64,000 nucleotides of DNA from an uncultured Aquimarina sp. (GTDB taxonomy: Bacteria > Bacteroidota > Bacteroidia > Flavobacteriales > Flavobacteriaceae), in NCBI GenBank assembly GCA_947502885.1, contig CANNBP010000005.1, positions 248,001 to 312,000 on the forward strand, given 5' to 3'. The notes below the pieces were generated by a model. That model did no database searches. It saw only the letters and a program-made list of their open reading frames with translations, and was not told the origin of the DNA. Below, in pieces: positions 55,334 through 64,000 of this stretch (position 1 is the stretch's first letter; each line of letters begins with the position of its first letter). The position numbers were made by a program, and so were the translations under genes.

Positions 55334-56251
55334 ATGAAAAAAACACTTCTAACATTAGTACTTCTAGCAACTTCTACAATTGCATTTGCTCAGGAAGAAA
55401 AAAAAGAAGAAGAAGCACCAAAAGATGGGTGGACCAGAGCCGGAAACGTTAGCTTTTTATTTAATCAATCTGCTTTTAATCACGAATGGTTAGGAGGGGG
55501 TACATCAAATATAGCTGGTAATTTATCTATATCCTATGATTTCAACTACCGTAAAGGAGATATCACGTGGGATAACAAACTTCTAGGAGACTATGGTTTG
55601 ACAAAGTTAAAAGATCAAGAATCTGCTCGTAAAACCAATGACCGATTAGAACTTAATTCATTAGTTGGTAAACAAATCAAAGAATCTTTATGGTACTATT
55701 CTTTTTTCGCAAATTTTAGAACTCAATTTGATCAAGGTTTTCTATATGGTGAGGATGAAAACGGAAATGAAACCAGAGAATCACAAACTCATTTCTTTTC
55801 TCCTGCTTACCTTCAATTTGGACCAGGTATGTTATGGAAAAAAAGTGACAACCTAAAAGTTAATATAGCTCCAGCAACTGCAAGATTTATATTTGTACAC
55901 GATCATTTTACTACGGTAGATGCCACTAATCAAGCCGCTCTAGATGCATATGTACCATATTTTGGTGTAGAAGCTAATGAGACTTCACGTTTTGAGTTTG
56001 GTGCTGCAGTTAATGCATATGCTAAATTTGAATTAATGAAAAATGTATCTATGGAGAATATCCTAAATCTATATTCAAACTACTTAGAAGACCCGCAAAA
56101 TGTAGATATCGATTATACTGCAAACGTTGTGATGAAAATTAATAAATATTTGTCTACCAATATAACTTTTCAGGCTATTTATGATGACAATGCTATCGGA
56201 GCTTTTCAAATTAGAGAAGTATTTGGTCTTGGTGTAAACTATGGCTTCTAG
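55334..56251 (+). CDS. DUF3078 outer-membrane-type protein (second copy)
   Basis: This 305-residue protein has a signal peptide (about 1-19) and a short Glu/Lys-rich linker, followed by DUF3078 strands (FNQSAFNHEWLGGGTSNIAG, SFFANFRTQFDQGFLYG, FGLGVNYGF). It is a probable outer-membrane beta-barrel. It is clearly related to the protein at 35874 but lacks that protein's coiled segment. It is the last gene of this strand's run before a strong terminator; role unknown. Confidence 0.85.
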   Translation: MKKTLLTLVLLATSTIAFAQEEKKEEEAPKDGWTRAGNVSFLFNQSAFNHEWLGGGTSNIAGNLSISYDFNYRKGDITWDNKLLGDYGLTKLKDQESARKTNDRLELNSLVGKQIKESLWYYSFFANFRTQFDQGFLYGEDENGNETRESQTHFFSPAYLQFGPGMLWKKSDNLKVNIAPATARFIFVHDHFTTVDATNQAALDAYVPYFGVEANETSRFEFGAAVNAYAKFELMKNVSMENILNLYSNYLEDPQNVDIDYTANVVMKINKYLSTNITFQAIYDDNAIGAFQIREVFGLGVNYGF

Positions 56252-56275
56252 TACATAAAAACCAAAGCATTTAAA

Positions 56276-56317
56276 AAAAAAGGAAGCGTCAATACATGTA
56301 TTGGCGCTTCCTTTTTT
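56276..56317 (+). terminator. Terminator after the DUF3078 gene
   Basis: A near-perfect 42-base palindrome: AAAAAAGGAAGCG with CAATACA on the left arm pairs with TGTATTG and CGCTTCCTTTTTT, with one T-G mismatch. A T run closes it. Confidence 0.9.
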
Positions 56318-56452
56318 ATATTGTTTTAAATTTGTGACTAGAAAATTAAAAATAGACTTAAAAAAATTAGCACTTTTGTTTTAAGAATTAATGTAAGGTT
56401 ACCACTATTTTTTCGTCTATACTATACTATAAATACTTAAAAAACAGAGGTT

Positions 56453-56821
56453 ATGAGTAAGCTTGTTTTAGTTTTAAGAATTGTATTAGGAGCGATATTG
56501 GTAATTTTTGGAGTTAATAAATTCATTGGATTTATTCCTGTGTTAGAATTTGTTAATCCAGACGCAAGTGTATTTTTTGAAGTGCTTGCAAATAGTTATC
56601 TGTTAAAAACAGTAGGACTCGTTGAAATAATAGCAGGTTTTTTATTGTTGATCAATATATATGTGCCATTTGCATTAGTTGTATTAGCACCGATTTCCAT
56701 TAATATTATTTTATTTCATATTACACTAGACCCATCTAATATTGGACCAGCAGCATTTGTTTTTCTTGTAAACGCTTTTCTGATTTATACCAATTGGAAT
56801 GCCTACAAAACACTTTTTTAA
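56453..56821 (+). CDS. DoxX-like membrane protein
   Basis: This 122-residue protein has four membrane helices (about 3-22, 45-67, 70-92 and 97-115) in a DoxX-like layout (RIVLGAILVIFGVNKFIGF, LKTVGLVEIIAGFLLL). It is related to, but distinct from, the protein at 18615. Role unknown. It stands alone between two terminator-like regions. Confidence 0.8.
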   Translation: MSKLVLVLRIVLGAILVIFGVNKFIGFIPVLEFVNPDASVFFEVLANSYLLKTVGLVEIIAGFLLLINIYVPFALVVLAPISINIILFHITLDPSNIGPAAFVFLVNAFLIYTNWNAYKTLF

Positions 56822-56986
56822 AATAGTTTTGTTTATTACAAGAAGTTATTCGACTGCTCTTGCATAGCTATCCGCATATTGCTATACCCCAAAGCAATAT
56901 ATAAAGAAACCCTTCCTTTCTTTACAGGTCACTTGCAGAGCAGTCATTTTTATAGTTTCTTTAGCATTTTTAGAAGCTTCTTTTGA

Positions 56987-57010
56987 TAGATTTGTACGTA
57001 TATACGTACA
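56987..57010 (+). promoter_or_regulatory. -7 box and 18-base palindrome before the prolyl oligopeptidase gene
   Basis: TAGATTTG (56987-56994) fits TAnnTTTG. It abuts the 18-base perfect palindrome TGTACGTATATACGTACA (56993-57010), which covers the transcript start and ends two bases before the ATG at 57013. The position is that of an operator. An alternative TTG start at 56983 lies upstream of the box and is therefore unlikely. Confidence 0.5.
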
Positions 57011-57012
57011 CT

Positions 57013-59181
57013 ATGAAAAAAATACTCATTTTCCTTTCTATCTTTACAATACTGATAGCTTGTAAAAAAGAAAATCAGGAGCAAAAACTTAAAACAGAAA
57101 TTGCATTGAACTATCCAGAAACTAAAACTGTAGATACAGTAGACACCTATTTTGGAACCCAAGTAAAAGACCCATATAGATGGTTAGAAGATGATCGCAG
57201 TACCGAAACCGAAAATTGGGTTACTACACAAAACAAAACTACTTTTGATTACTTAAACAAAATCCCATTTAGAGAAGATCTTAAAAAGAGACTCTCTGAT
57301 CTTTGGAATTATGAAAAAGTAAGTGCCCCATTTAAAGAAGGGGATTATACCTATTTTTATAAAAATGACGGTTTACAAAATCAATATGTTATCTATCGAT
57401 TTAAAAATGAAGGTGATAAACCTGAAGTTTTCTTAGACCCAAATACATTTAGTAAAGATGGAACAACATCTTTGGGAGAAGTTAATTTTTCTAAGAATGG
57501 AAAACTTGTTGCCTATTCTATTTCTGAAGGAGGTAGCGATTGGAGAAAAGTAATCGTTAAAAATGTTGAAACCAATGAAATACTTGGTGATACTATTATC
57601 GATGTTAAGTTTTCTGGAATGTCCTGGAAAGGAAATGATGGTTTTTACTATTCTAGTTATGACAAACCCAAAGGAAGTGAGCTTTCTGCAAAAACAGATC
57701 AACACAAAATATACTATCATAAGTTAGGTACCGCTCAAAAAGAAGATAAACTTATTTTTGGTGGAACAGAAGAAGAAAAACACAGGTATACTGGTGCATA
57801 TCTAACCGAAGACGATAACTATTTAATTATTTCTGCAAGTACATCTACATCTGGAAATAAATTGTTTATTAAAGATCTTAAACAATCAAATAGTAAACTT
57901 AATGCAATACTTAATACTACAGAAAGTGATACCCATGTTATAGAAAATGTAGGATCAAAATTATACATAGTAACCAATTTAAATGCTCCAAATCAGAAAG
58001 TAATAACTGTTGATGCTTCTAACCCAACACCAGAAAATTGGGAAGATTTTATTCCTGAAACCGAAAATGTGTTGAGTATTAATACGGGTGGAGGATATTT
58101 CTTTGCAGAGTATATGGTAGATGCAGTTTCTAAAGTACTACAATATGACTATGATGGTAAACTTGTTCGCGAAGTTAATTTACCCGGTGTAGGCAGTGCC
58201 ACCGGATTTGGCTCTAAAAAAGAAGATAAAGAATTGTATTATTCATTCACCAACTATAAAACTCCTAATAGTATTTATAAGTATACAATTGCTACAGGTG
58301 CATCTGAGATATATCGTAAACCTAAAATTGATTTTAACCCCGATAATTACGAAAGTAAACAAGTTTTTTATACCTCTAAAGATGGTACGAAAGTACCTAT
58401 GATTATCACCTTTAAAAAAGGAACCGAACTCAATGGTAAAAACCCTACCATTTTATATGGATATGGTGGATTTAATATTAGTCTTACCCCTTCATTTAGT
58501 ATTGGTAATGCCGTATGGATGGAACAAGGCGGTATCTATGCTGTACCCAATCTAAGAGGAGGAGGTGAATATGGTAAAAAATGGCACGATGCAGGAACAA
58601 AAACCGAAAAGCAAAATGTATTTGATGACTTTATTGCCGCTGCAGAATACTTGATTACTAATAAGTATACATCTAGTGATTATCTTGCAATTAGAGGTGG
58701 TTCTAATGGAGGACTACTTGTTGGTGCTACCATGACGCAAAGACCGGATCTAATGAAAGTAGCTTTGCCAGCAGTCGGTGTTTTAGATATGTTACGATAT
58801 CATACATTTACAGCAGGTGCAGGATGGGCATACGACTATGGGACTGCTCAAGATAATAAAGAAATGTTTGATTACCTTATAGGGTATTCTCCTGTTCACA
58901 ATGTAAAAAAAGGAGTTGAATATCCTGCAACAATGGTAACTACAGGAGATCATGATGATCGTGTTGTACCTGCACATTCTTTTAAGTTTGCTGCAGAACT
59001 TCAAGCAAAACAATCAGGCACAAATCCGACTATTATTAGAATTGAAACGAACGCGGGACATGGTGCAGGAACACCTGTTAGTAAAACCATAGAGCAATAT
59101 GCCGATATTTTTGGTTTTACACTATATAATATGGGCTATGAGGTATTGCCAGAAAAAACGAATGATGAGTTAAAAAACTAA
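57013..59181 (+). CDS. Prolyl oligopeptidase (S9A), lipoprotein
   Basis: This 722-residue protein has a lipoprotein signal with Cys17 (LIACKK), so it is expected in the periplasm or at the outer membrane. An N-terminal beta-propeller (about 80-430) gates an alpha/beta-hydrolase domain (about 440-720). The catalytic Ser is S564 in GGSNGG, the Asp is in [14 protein letters not shown] and the His is in NAGHGAG. It cleaves short peptides after proline. A strong terminator follows. Confidence 0.93.
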   Translation: MKKILIFLSIFTILIACKKENQEQKLKTEIALNYPETKTVDTVDTYFGTQVKDPYRWLEDDRSTETENWVTTQNKTTFDYLNKIPFREDLKKRLSDLWNYEKVSAPFKEGDYTYFYKNDGLQNQYVIYRFKNEGDKPEVFLDPNTFSKDGTTSLGEVNFSKNGKLVAYSISEGGSDWRKVIVKNVETNEILGDTIIDVKFSGMSWKGNDGFYYSSYDKPKGSELSAKTDQHKIYYHKLGTAQKEDKLIFGGTEEEKHRYTGAYLTEDDNYLIISASTSTSGNKLFIKDLKQSNSKLNAILNTTESDTHVIENVGSKLYIVTNLNAPNQKVITVDASNPTPENWEDFIPETENVLSINTGGGYFFAEYMVDAVSKVLQYDYDGKLVREVNLPGVGSATGFGSKKEDKELYYSFTNYKTPNSIYKYTIATGASEIYRKPKIDFNPDNYESKQVFYTSKDGTKVPMIITFKKGTELNGKNPTILYGYGGFNISLTPSFSIGNAVWMEQGGIYAVPNLRGGGEYGKKWHDAGTKTEKQNVFDDFIAAAEYLITNKYTSSDYLAIRGGSNGGLLVGATMTQRPDLMKVALPAVGVLDMLRYHTFTAGAGWAYDYGTAQDNKEMFDYLIGYSPVHNVKKGVEYPATMVTTGDHDDRVVPAHSFKFAAELQAKQSGTNPTIIRIETNAGHGAGTPVSKTIEQYADIFGFTLYNMGYEVLPEKTNDELKN

Positions 59182-59205
59182 CTTACAATATAAAATTAGA
59201 GCAAT

Positions 59206-59240
59206 AAAAATCCGTTTTCTTATTTAGAAAACGGATTTTT
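59206..59240 (+). terminator. Terminator after the prolyl oligopeptidase gene
   Basis: AAAAATCCGTTTTC (59206-59219) pairs perfectly with GAAAACGGATTTTT (59227-59240), with a seven-base loop and T run. It can also serve the convergent TPR-LuxR gene. Confidence 0.92.
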
Positions 59241-59265
59241 TAATTTTTAACCTACAATCCAATTG

Positions 59266-60930
59266 TCAAAATCTTGAGATAAACTCTGTAAGGTTCACAT
59301 TTCTAGGAAGGTCGAATTTTTTTCGTAATCTATATCTCCCCATTTTTACACTTTTACTAGATATGCCCATTAGATTAGCGATATCCTTAGAACTAAAGTT
59401 TAGTTTTAAAAATGAACATAGTTTTAACTCTGTAGGGGTTAATGCTGGATACTCTTTCCTTAGTTTTTCGAAAAAACCCAAATTCACCTGCTCAAAGCGT
59501 AATTTAAAAGCATCCCAGTTCTTTTTTGAGTTTCTATTAACAGATACTAATAAACGTTCTATCTTTTGTTGATGAGCATCATCCACTCCCCTCTTTATTT
59601 CGTTAATTTCTTCTTTAAACTGTTTTAGTAATTCTCCATCTTCAATAATCTGCAATGCAGATGTAGTAAGCTCTTTGTTTTTAATCTCTAATATATCCTT
59701 AGTTTTAGTAAGCTCTAACTCTGCTATTTGTTTTTCTTTTTTTATTAATTTCTTTTCTTTTTTATGTTTAGTTCGCAAGTACCTAAAATACAAAAAGCCA
59801 AATAAACTAATCATTATTGCTCCAGAAAGGTATACCCCTTTCATTATACGATCAATCTTTTTTTCTTTCTTTATAAGTTCCAATTGCTGTTGCTGTTGTT
59901 CTCTTTCATAACTATCTCTTAATTCAGATATTCTCCAAGTGTTATGTGTACCAAACAGACTATCTTTTAATGCAGTACCTTCTGTAAAATATTCTAAGGC
60001 AACTTTATGCTTCTTTAAAGCCTTATTAGTTGAGGCTAAGTCTAATAATATGGTCGCTTTAAGAGAAAGTAGGTTAATCGATTTTGATAGCTTTAATGCT
60101 TCTGAAAAATAAACAATGGCTTCATCATGTTTATCTTTGGTCATGTACATACTACCGATATAATACTTTGCTTGAGCTATAAAAGTTGTCTCTCCTGATA
60201 ATTCTATTGTTTTATAATTTTCGAGAAGTAATTTCTCTGCCACTTTTACATCTCCTAATCTTAAAAAGATTACCCCTTTTAGCATTGATATTCTGGCTAA
60301 TCTAAGGTCTTGGACTTCTTGACTAACATTCTTACTATAAATAACCCCCTTTGCTTTTTCAATATAGTCTAACGCCTTCTCATATCTTTCTTCATTAAAA
60401 TTGACCAATGCTAAATTTTCGAATGTATTACTTAAAAACAATTCTTTAACAGGACTATCAACTTGCATTAAAAGGTTAATTGATTTTATATAATAGCGCT
60501 CTGCCAGATTATTTTGTCCAAAAGATTGATAGATATTACCTATATTATTATAAATCCCCGATTTTGTATCAGGAGAATTTTCATTTTCAATTATTTGTAA
60601 AGCTTCTCTAAATAGTTTAAATGATTTTTCGAAATCAGATTTAGAATCATATGCAATCCCCAAGCAATTTAAACCCTTTGCAAGTCTTAAACTATCTTTA
60701 AGTACCTTGCTCATCTCTATTGCTTGATTAATGTATACAATAGATGAATCTGGTTGTGTTTGACATAATCCCAATCCTTTTAAGCGCATCTTATCAATAC
60801 GAATCGTGTCCTCTAATGTTAAAGATTCTACTTGTTGAAAATAGAATTCACGTGCATGAATACAAGATTGTATAAAAAAAAAGTGTACTATAAATATAAT
60901 ACGAAGATGAAGGAATATAGTAGTTTTCAA
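59266..60930 (-). CDS. TPR / transmembrane / LuxR-type HTH regulator (TTG start)
   Basis: This 554-residue protein starts at TTG 60930, because the only in-frame ATG is well inside the protein. A signal or anchor sequence (about 1-25; FIVHFFFIQSC) is followed by TPR helices (about 40-340; GLNCLGIAYDSKSDFEKSFK, AKYYIGSMYMTKDKHDEAIV), one membrane helix (about 362-385), a coiled coil (about 388-450), and a C-terminal LuxR/NarL-like HTH (about 495-545; LTPTELKLCSFLKLNFSSKD, IANLMGISSKSVKMGRYRLR). It is divergent from the S8-like protease, with three phased repeats between them that could be its sites. Confidence 0.85.
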   Translation of the reverse strand: MKTTIFLHLRIIFIVHFFFIQSCIHAREFYFQQVESLTLEDTIRIDKMRLKGLGLCQTQPDSSIVYINQAIEMSKVLKDSLRLAKGLNCLGIAYDSKSDFEKSFKLFREALQIIENENSPDTKSGIYNNIGNIYQSFGQNNLAERYYIKSINLLMQVDSPVKELFLSNTFENLALVNFNEERYEKALDYIEKAKGVIYSKNVSQEVQDLRLARISMLKGVIFLRLGDVKVAEKLLLENYKTIELSGETTFIAQAKYYIGSMYMTKDKHDEAIVYFSEALKLSKSINLLSLKATILLDLASTNKALKKHKVALEYFTEGTALKDSLFGTHNTWRISELRDSYEREQQQQQLELIKKEKKIDRIMKGVYLSGAIMISLFGFLYFRYLRTKHKKEKKLIKKEKQIAELELTKTKDILEIKNKELTTSALQIIEDGELLKQFKEEINEIKRGVDDAHQQKIERLLVSVNRNSKKNWDAFKLRFEQVNLGFFEKLRKEYPALTPTELKLCSFLKLNFSSKDIANLMGISSKSVKMGRYRLRKKFDLPRNVNLTEFISRF

Positions 60931-61257
60931 TTCTTAATAAAAGTTTAAAGAGATTCCTAAATATATTAAAAATCGCTGATTTTCAACTTTTAGTATGCTT
61001 GTAGACTTTTTGTAGACTTATTTATAACCAATACACATACTTTGTAGACTTTTTTTATGTTCTAGTAAGGCAAAATGATTACTTCTTTTTAAGAATTTTG
61101 TATCCTCTTTTTAACATAAAGAGTTCTCATAAATATAGAATGTCAAAACATTTTCTGTTGTACCGCCCCCCTTTTTTTGACTAATAGTATCGACTATTAG
61201 CGCTCAATACAATTTAATTTAATAAGTAAACACAAACATTTAAAAGTTAAACGTATT
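60931..61257. other. Divergent promoter region between TPR-LuxR and S8-like protease genes
   Basis: About 330 bases with no ORF. It contains three copies of TTGTAGACTT (listed separately at 60999-61051). I saw no clear TAnnTTTG box for either gene. Confidence 0.5.
60999..61051 (+). repeat. Three direct repeats of TTGTAGACTT
   Basis: TTGTAGACTT occurs at 60999-61008, 61010-61019 and 61042-61051. The starts are 11 and 32 bases apart, close to one and three helical turns, so all three lie on the same face of the DNA. The repeats lie between the divergent TPR-LuxR regulator and the S8-like protease and are good candidates for regulator binding sites. Confidence 0.6.
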
Positions 61258-63774
61258 ATGAAGTACAAAAAAATTGTCACGGGAATATTGACTGTTTTTT
61301 GCATTATGTCTACAGTTGCGCAAGTGCAAAAGGAAACAAAAGAACAGCAATTAGAGAATGGAAATATTAAACAAAATACTGTAAGAACTAAATATCAAAA
61401 ACGAGGAGTTTCTTCAAAATTAGACTTAGAATTACAATCTGTTATTTCAGAAAGTGCCGAAAACTTAATTATAAATAATAATAAAGTGCTTGTAAGGGCA
61501 TTTCCTATACAAAGTGCTAGCACTTTAGAAAAAGACTTAGTATCAATCGGAGCCGAAAACTGTAAAATACGAGGTAAGTATGTAACGGCATGGGTGCCAT
61601 TAAATAAGATTGAGTCATTAGAATCTCTACCTTCTTTAAAACACTGTGCAGCTCAACAAATGTCTCGAACTAATACTCTTAATTTTTCTAAAAAGAAAAA
61701 AGAAGTATTAAAAACAGGAAAAACGGTTACTCAAGGAGATATTTCTATGCTTACAAAGGTCGTAAGAGAAAACCTTAATGTAGACGGAACCGGAATACGA
61801 ATTGGTGTAATGTCTGATAGTTATAATTTGCAAAATGGAGCGCCACAATCTATACTTGATGGAGATTTACCCGGTGCCAATAATCCTAATGGGTATACTC
61901 AAGAAGTAATCGTTCTTCGAGAAGGGCCAAACAATGCAAATAGTGATGAAGGTAGAGCGATGATAGAAATCATACATGATATCGCACCGGGAGCAGAGAT
62001 ATATTTTAGAACTGCTTTCTTTGGAATAGAAGATTATGTTGATGGGATTTATGAACTCGCAGATGCCGGAGTAGACATTATCGTTGATGACATCAATTAC
62101 TTTGACGAACCATATTTTCAGGATGGTGTTCTTAATCAAGCTATTGATGATATCACTACAAGAGGAATCACCTATTTTACGGCAGCTCTTAATGCTGGGT
62201 TAAATTCTTATGAAGCCGATTTTGTTGACTCAGGGGTTGATATTGGAGGGCCTTGGGGACGTTTACATGATTTTGGAAACAATCATACCGAAGAAATAAT
62301 TATCAATAATGATACCATTGCTATTCCAACTTTGCCTTTTGTATTAAATCCCGGTCTAAGGCCTAATTTAACAATGCAATGGGATGATCCTTCTATTTTT
62401 GCAAATCCTGATGGGCCAGGTCCAGATAGTGATTTAACAATTATGCTAATAGGAGAAAGAAACGGTATAAGAAGACCAATTGCATGGAGTACACAAACCA
62501 GTATTGCCAACGAAGTTCCGTTTGAAAGAGTAAATAATTTTACAAATAACACTAATGCTCCTTTAAACTTAAGTATTGCTATTGGAGTTGTTGAGGGACC
62601 AAACCCAGAAAGAATAAAGTTCATTAATCAAGCTACTAACTTTGGGTTTAGACCTTTTACAGGTACTTTAGTCGGGCATGCAAATGCTGCCGGTGCTATT
62701 ACAGTAGGAGCTGTAAACTATAATAATACACCACAATTTGGAGGCACATTGCAGCCTTGGTTCAACTCATCTGTAGGTGGTACAGCCGTTTTATTAGATA
62801 GAGACGGAAATGCAATCGATCCTATTGTGCGTAACAAACCAGATTTTATGGGACCGCATGGCGCAAACACTTCATTTTTTGGAGCAACAGGTCAAGGCGA
62901 TATTGAGAATGATGGCTTTCCTAACTTTTTTGGTACTTCAGCCGCTGCTCCTCATGCCGCCGCTGCCGCTGCACTAATGCAAGAAGTTGCACAACATGAT
63001 TTAGGAAGAAGCTTAACAAAAACCGAAATTCTAAATGCATTTACCTCTACAGCAATAGATTTCAGAGACCCTGGCTTTGATTTTAGTACAGGTTATGGTT
63101 TCATTCAGGCAGACGCAGCTATCGCTAGAGCCCTACCAAAACCAAGTATTTATCGCTTTCAGATTAGAAATGCAAAAACAAATGATATTGTTAAAACTTT
63201 GTTTCAGAATGATGAGATTGATTTAGAAACTATTGACGGTGGTGAAATTAAAATCGAAGCACTTGCCGATTTTGGTAACGCTACAAATGGAGTTATTCGT
63301 TTTGGGTTATTTTCACTTTCTTCGGGTTATCAAAGTACCAAAGATTTTACAGCACCATATATTGCCTTTGAAGATCAAGAAAACCCTTTTATATATACAG
63401 ATAACTATACCTTATCTGCGACTCCTAAAGTAAAATATACTTTTGGTAATTTTGCTTTTATGAGGTTTTCTATTATTAACGGAGAAGACAATGGAAGAGG
63501 CTATGCGAATTACTATACAAAAACAACAGAACTTGAAAGTAAAGTATACCCTAACCCATCTACAGGGGTAATTAATATCATAGAAAATCAAAAGAAAATA
63601 GAACAAATCACAATCTATAACTTTTTGGGACAACGTATTTATCAGAACACAATATCTGATCCAGGAAAAATCAAAAAACAAATAGATTTATCTAGTTATA
63701 GAAAGGGTATGTATACTGTACAAACAAAATATAGTGATCATAAAGATTCTTTCGAAAAAATAATTGTAAAATAA
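61258..63774 (+). CDS. Secreted S8-like serine protease with T9SS sorting domain
   Basis: This 838-residue protein has a signal peptide (about 1-22) and a subtilisin-like catalytic domain (about 175-640): Asp D187 in IGVMSDSYNL, Ser S561 in FGTSAAAPHAAAAA, and the oxyanion Asn N312 in TAALNAG. Where most subtilases have a catalytic His (HGTHVAG), this protein reads DEGRAMIEII (D230, E231), as in a known subgroup; the His role may be taken by Glu. A T9SS type A sorting domain (about 765-838; VYPNPSTGVINI, YRKGMYTVQT) closes it. Confidence 0.85.
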   Translation: MKYKKIVTGILTVFCIMSTVAQVQKETKEQQLENGNIKQNTVRTKYQKRGVSSKLDLELQSVISESAENLIINNNKVLVRAFPIQSASTLEKDLVSIGAENCKIRGKYVTAWVPLNKIESLESLPSLKHCAAQQMSRTNTLNFSKKKKEVLKTGKTVTQGDISMLTKVVRENLNVDGTGIRIGVMSDSYNLQNGAPQSILDGDLPGANNPNGYTQEVIVLREGPNNANSDEGRAMIEIIHDIAPGAEIYFRTAFFGIEDYVDGIYELADAGVDIIVDDINYFDEPYFQDGVLNQAIDDITTRGITYFTAALNAGLNSYEADFVDSGVDIGGPWGRLHDFGNNHTEEIIINNDTIAIPTLPFVLNPGLRPNLTMQWDDPSIFANPDGPGPDSDLTIMLIGERNGIRRPIAWSTQTSIANEVPFERVNNFTNNTNAPLNLSIAIGVVEGPNPERIKFINQATNFGFRPFTGTLVGHANAAGAITVGAVNYNNTPQFGGTLQPWFNSSVGGTAVLLDRDGNAIDPIVRNKPDFMGPHGANTSFFGATGQGDIENDGFPNFFGTSAAAPHAAAAAALMQEVAQHDLGRSLTKTEILNAFTSTAIDFRDPGFDFSTGYGFIQADAAIARALPKPSIYRFQIRNAKTNDIVKTLFQNDEIDLETIDGGEIKIEALADFGNATNGVIRFGLFSLSSGYQSTKDFTAPYIAFEDQENPFIYTDNYTLSATPKVKYTFGNFAFMRFSIINGEDNGRGYANYYTKTTELESKVYPNPSTGVINIIENQKKIEQITIYNFLGQRIYQNTISDPGKIKKQIDLSSYRKGMYTVQTKYSDHKDSFEKIIVK

Positions 63775-63796
63775 TCAAAGTACTCCTTAATTTTTT

Positions 63797-63835
63797 AAGA
63801 ACCCGCTTTTCATTCAAAAAAGCGGGTTCTTTTTT
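63797..63835 (+). terminator. Terminator after the S8-like protease gene
   Basis: AAGAACCCGCTTTT (63797-63810) pairs perfectly with AAAAGCGGGTTCTT (63818-63831), followed by a T run. Confidence 0.92.
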
Positions 63836-63859
63836 GGCTAAAGTTCAATATATTTGAAT

Positions 63860-64000
63860 ATGCTTAGAGTCGAAAACATATCTTTTGCGTATGACATACA
63901 ACCTGTCTTAAAAAACGTAAGCTTTACCATTAAAAAAGGACAACATATTGCTCTTATAGGAGCAAGTGGTTGCGGAAAAAGTACCTTGTTAAAAATCATA
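63860..64000 (+). CDS. ABC transporter ATP-binding protein (5' part)
   Basis: The first 47 codons read MLRVENISFAYDIQPVLKNV, SFTIKKGQHIALIGASGCGK, STLLKII, with Walker A GASGCGKST. The rest lies beyond the window. A TATATTTG box (63849-63856) ends only three bases before the ATG, so either the transcript is leaderless or the box is coincidence. The ATPase family cannot be assigned from this part. Confidence 0.9.
   Translation, partial: MLRVENISFAYDIQPVLKNVSFTIKKGQHIALIGASGCGKSTLLKII

Overview
The window looks like chromosomal DNA of a marine-type Flavobacteriaceae bacterium (Bacteroidota), perhaps close to Aquimarina; the genus is a guess. The evidence is the AT-rich sequence, secreted proteins with C-terminal type IX secretion (T9SS) sorting domains, promoters of the TTG...TAnnTTTG type, and families typical of the group (DUF2480, DUF3078, GEVED, choice-of-anchor B, TPR-HTH membrane regulators). 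I saw no rRNA, tRNA, CRISPR array or insertion sequence.

Region 1 (1-4224) is the right-hand part of a RiPP (ribosomally made, modified peptide) cluster. It has four precursors with long nitrile-hydratase-like (proteusin-type) leaders, three precursors with much shorter leaders but the same GGG processing motif, and a LanM-type dehydratase that ends where the cyclase domain should begin. All seven cores carry a Ser/Thr-x-x-Cys pair near the C-terminus. No cyclase, protease or exporter is visible; these may lie left of the window.

Region 2 (5134-24629) is mostly housekeeping and ordinary accessory genes: a GEVED/PKD T9SS protein, aminopeptidase P, a BNR/sortilin-like secreted protein, a PAS histidine kinase with a receiver-only partner, asd, mscL, alr-tdk, rsmI and neighbours, a family-4-like uracil-DNA glycosylase, a HopJ-like protein, an M50 protease that appears to start at a non-ATG codon, and a NarL-type two-component system.

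Region 3 (25189-27482) pairs a TPR/transmembrane/AraC-HTH regulator with two small double-glycine-leader peptides. A paralogous regulator with another such peptide occurs at 48132-50599, where it splits the suf (Fe-S assembly) operon. Together these suggest a peptide/regulator cassette.

Region 4 (27730-43483) holds a 1540-residue T9SS nuclease with lamin-tail domains, a lipoprotein, a small endonuclease/exonuclease/phosphatase protein, hflX, a DUF3078 protein, and a surface cassette of anchor-B protein, beta-propeller lipoprotein, MbnP-like lipoprotein and di-haem MbnH-like enzyme.

Region 5 (43551-55149) is the suf locus: sufA, sufB, a His-rich lipoprotein, sufC, sufD, the inserted regulator/peptide/serine-hydrolase island, then sufS, sufE, a SufT-like DUF59 protein and DUF2480. 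Region 6 (55207-64000) has a second DUF3078 protein, a DoxX-like protein, a prolyl oligopeptidase with a palindrome at its promoter, a TPR/LuxR-HTH regulator divergent from a T9SS S8-like protease with three phased TTGTAGACTT repeats between them, and the start of an ABC ATPase.
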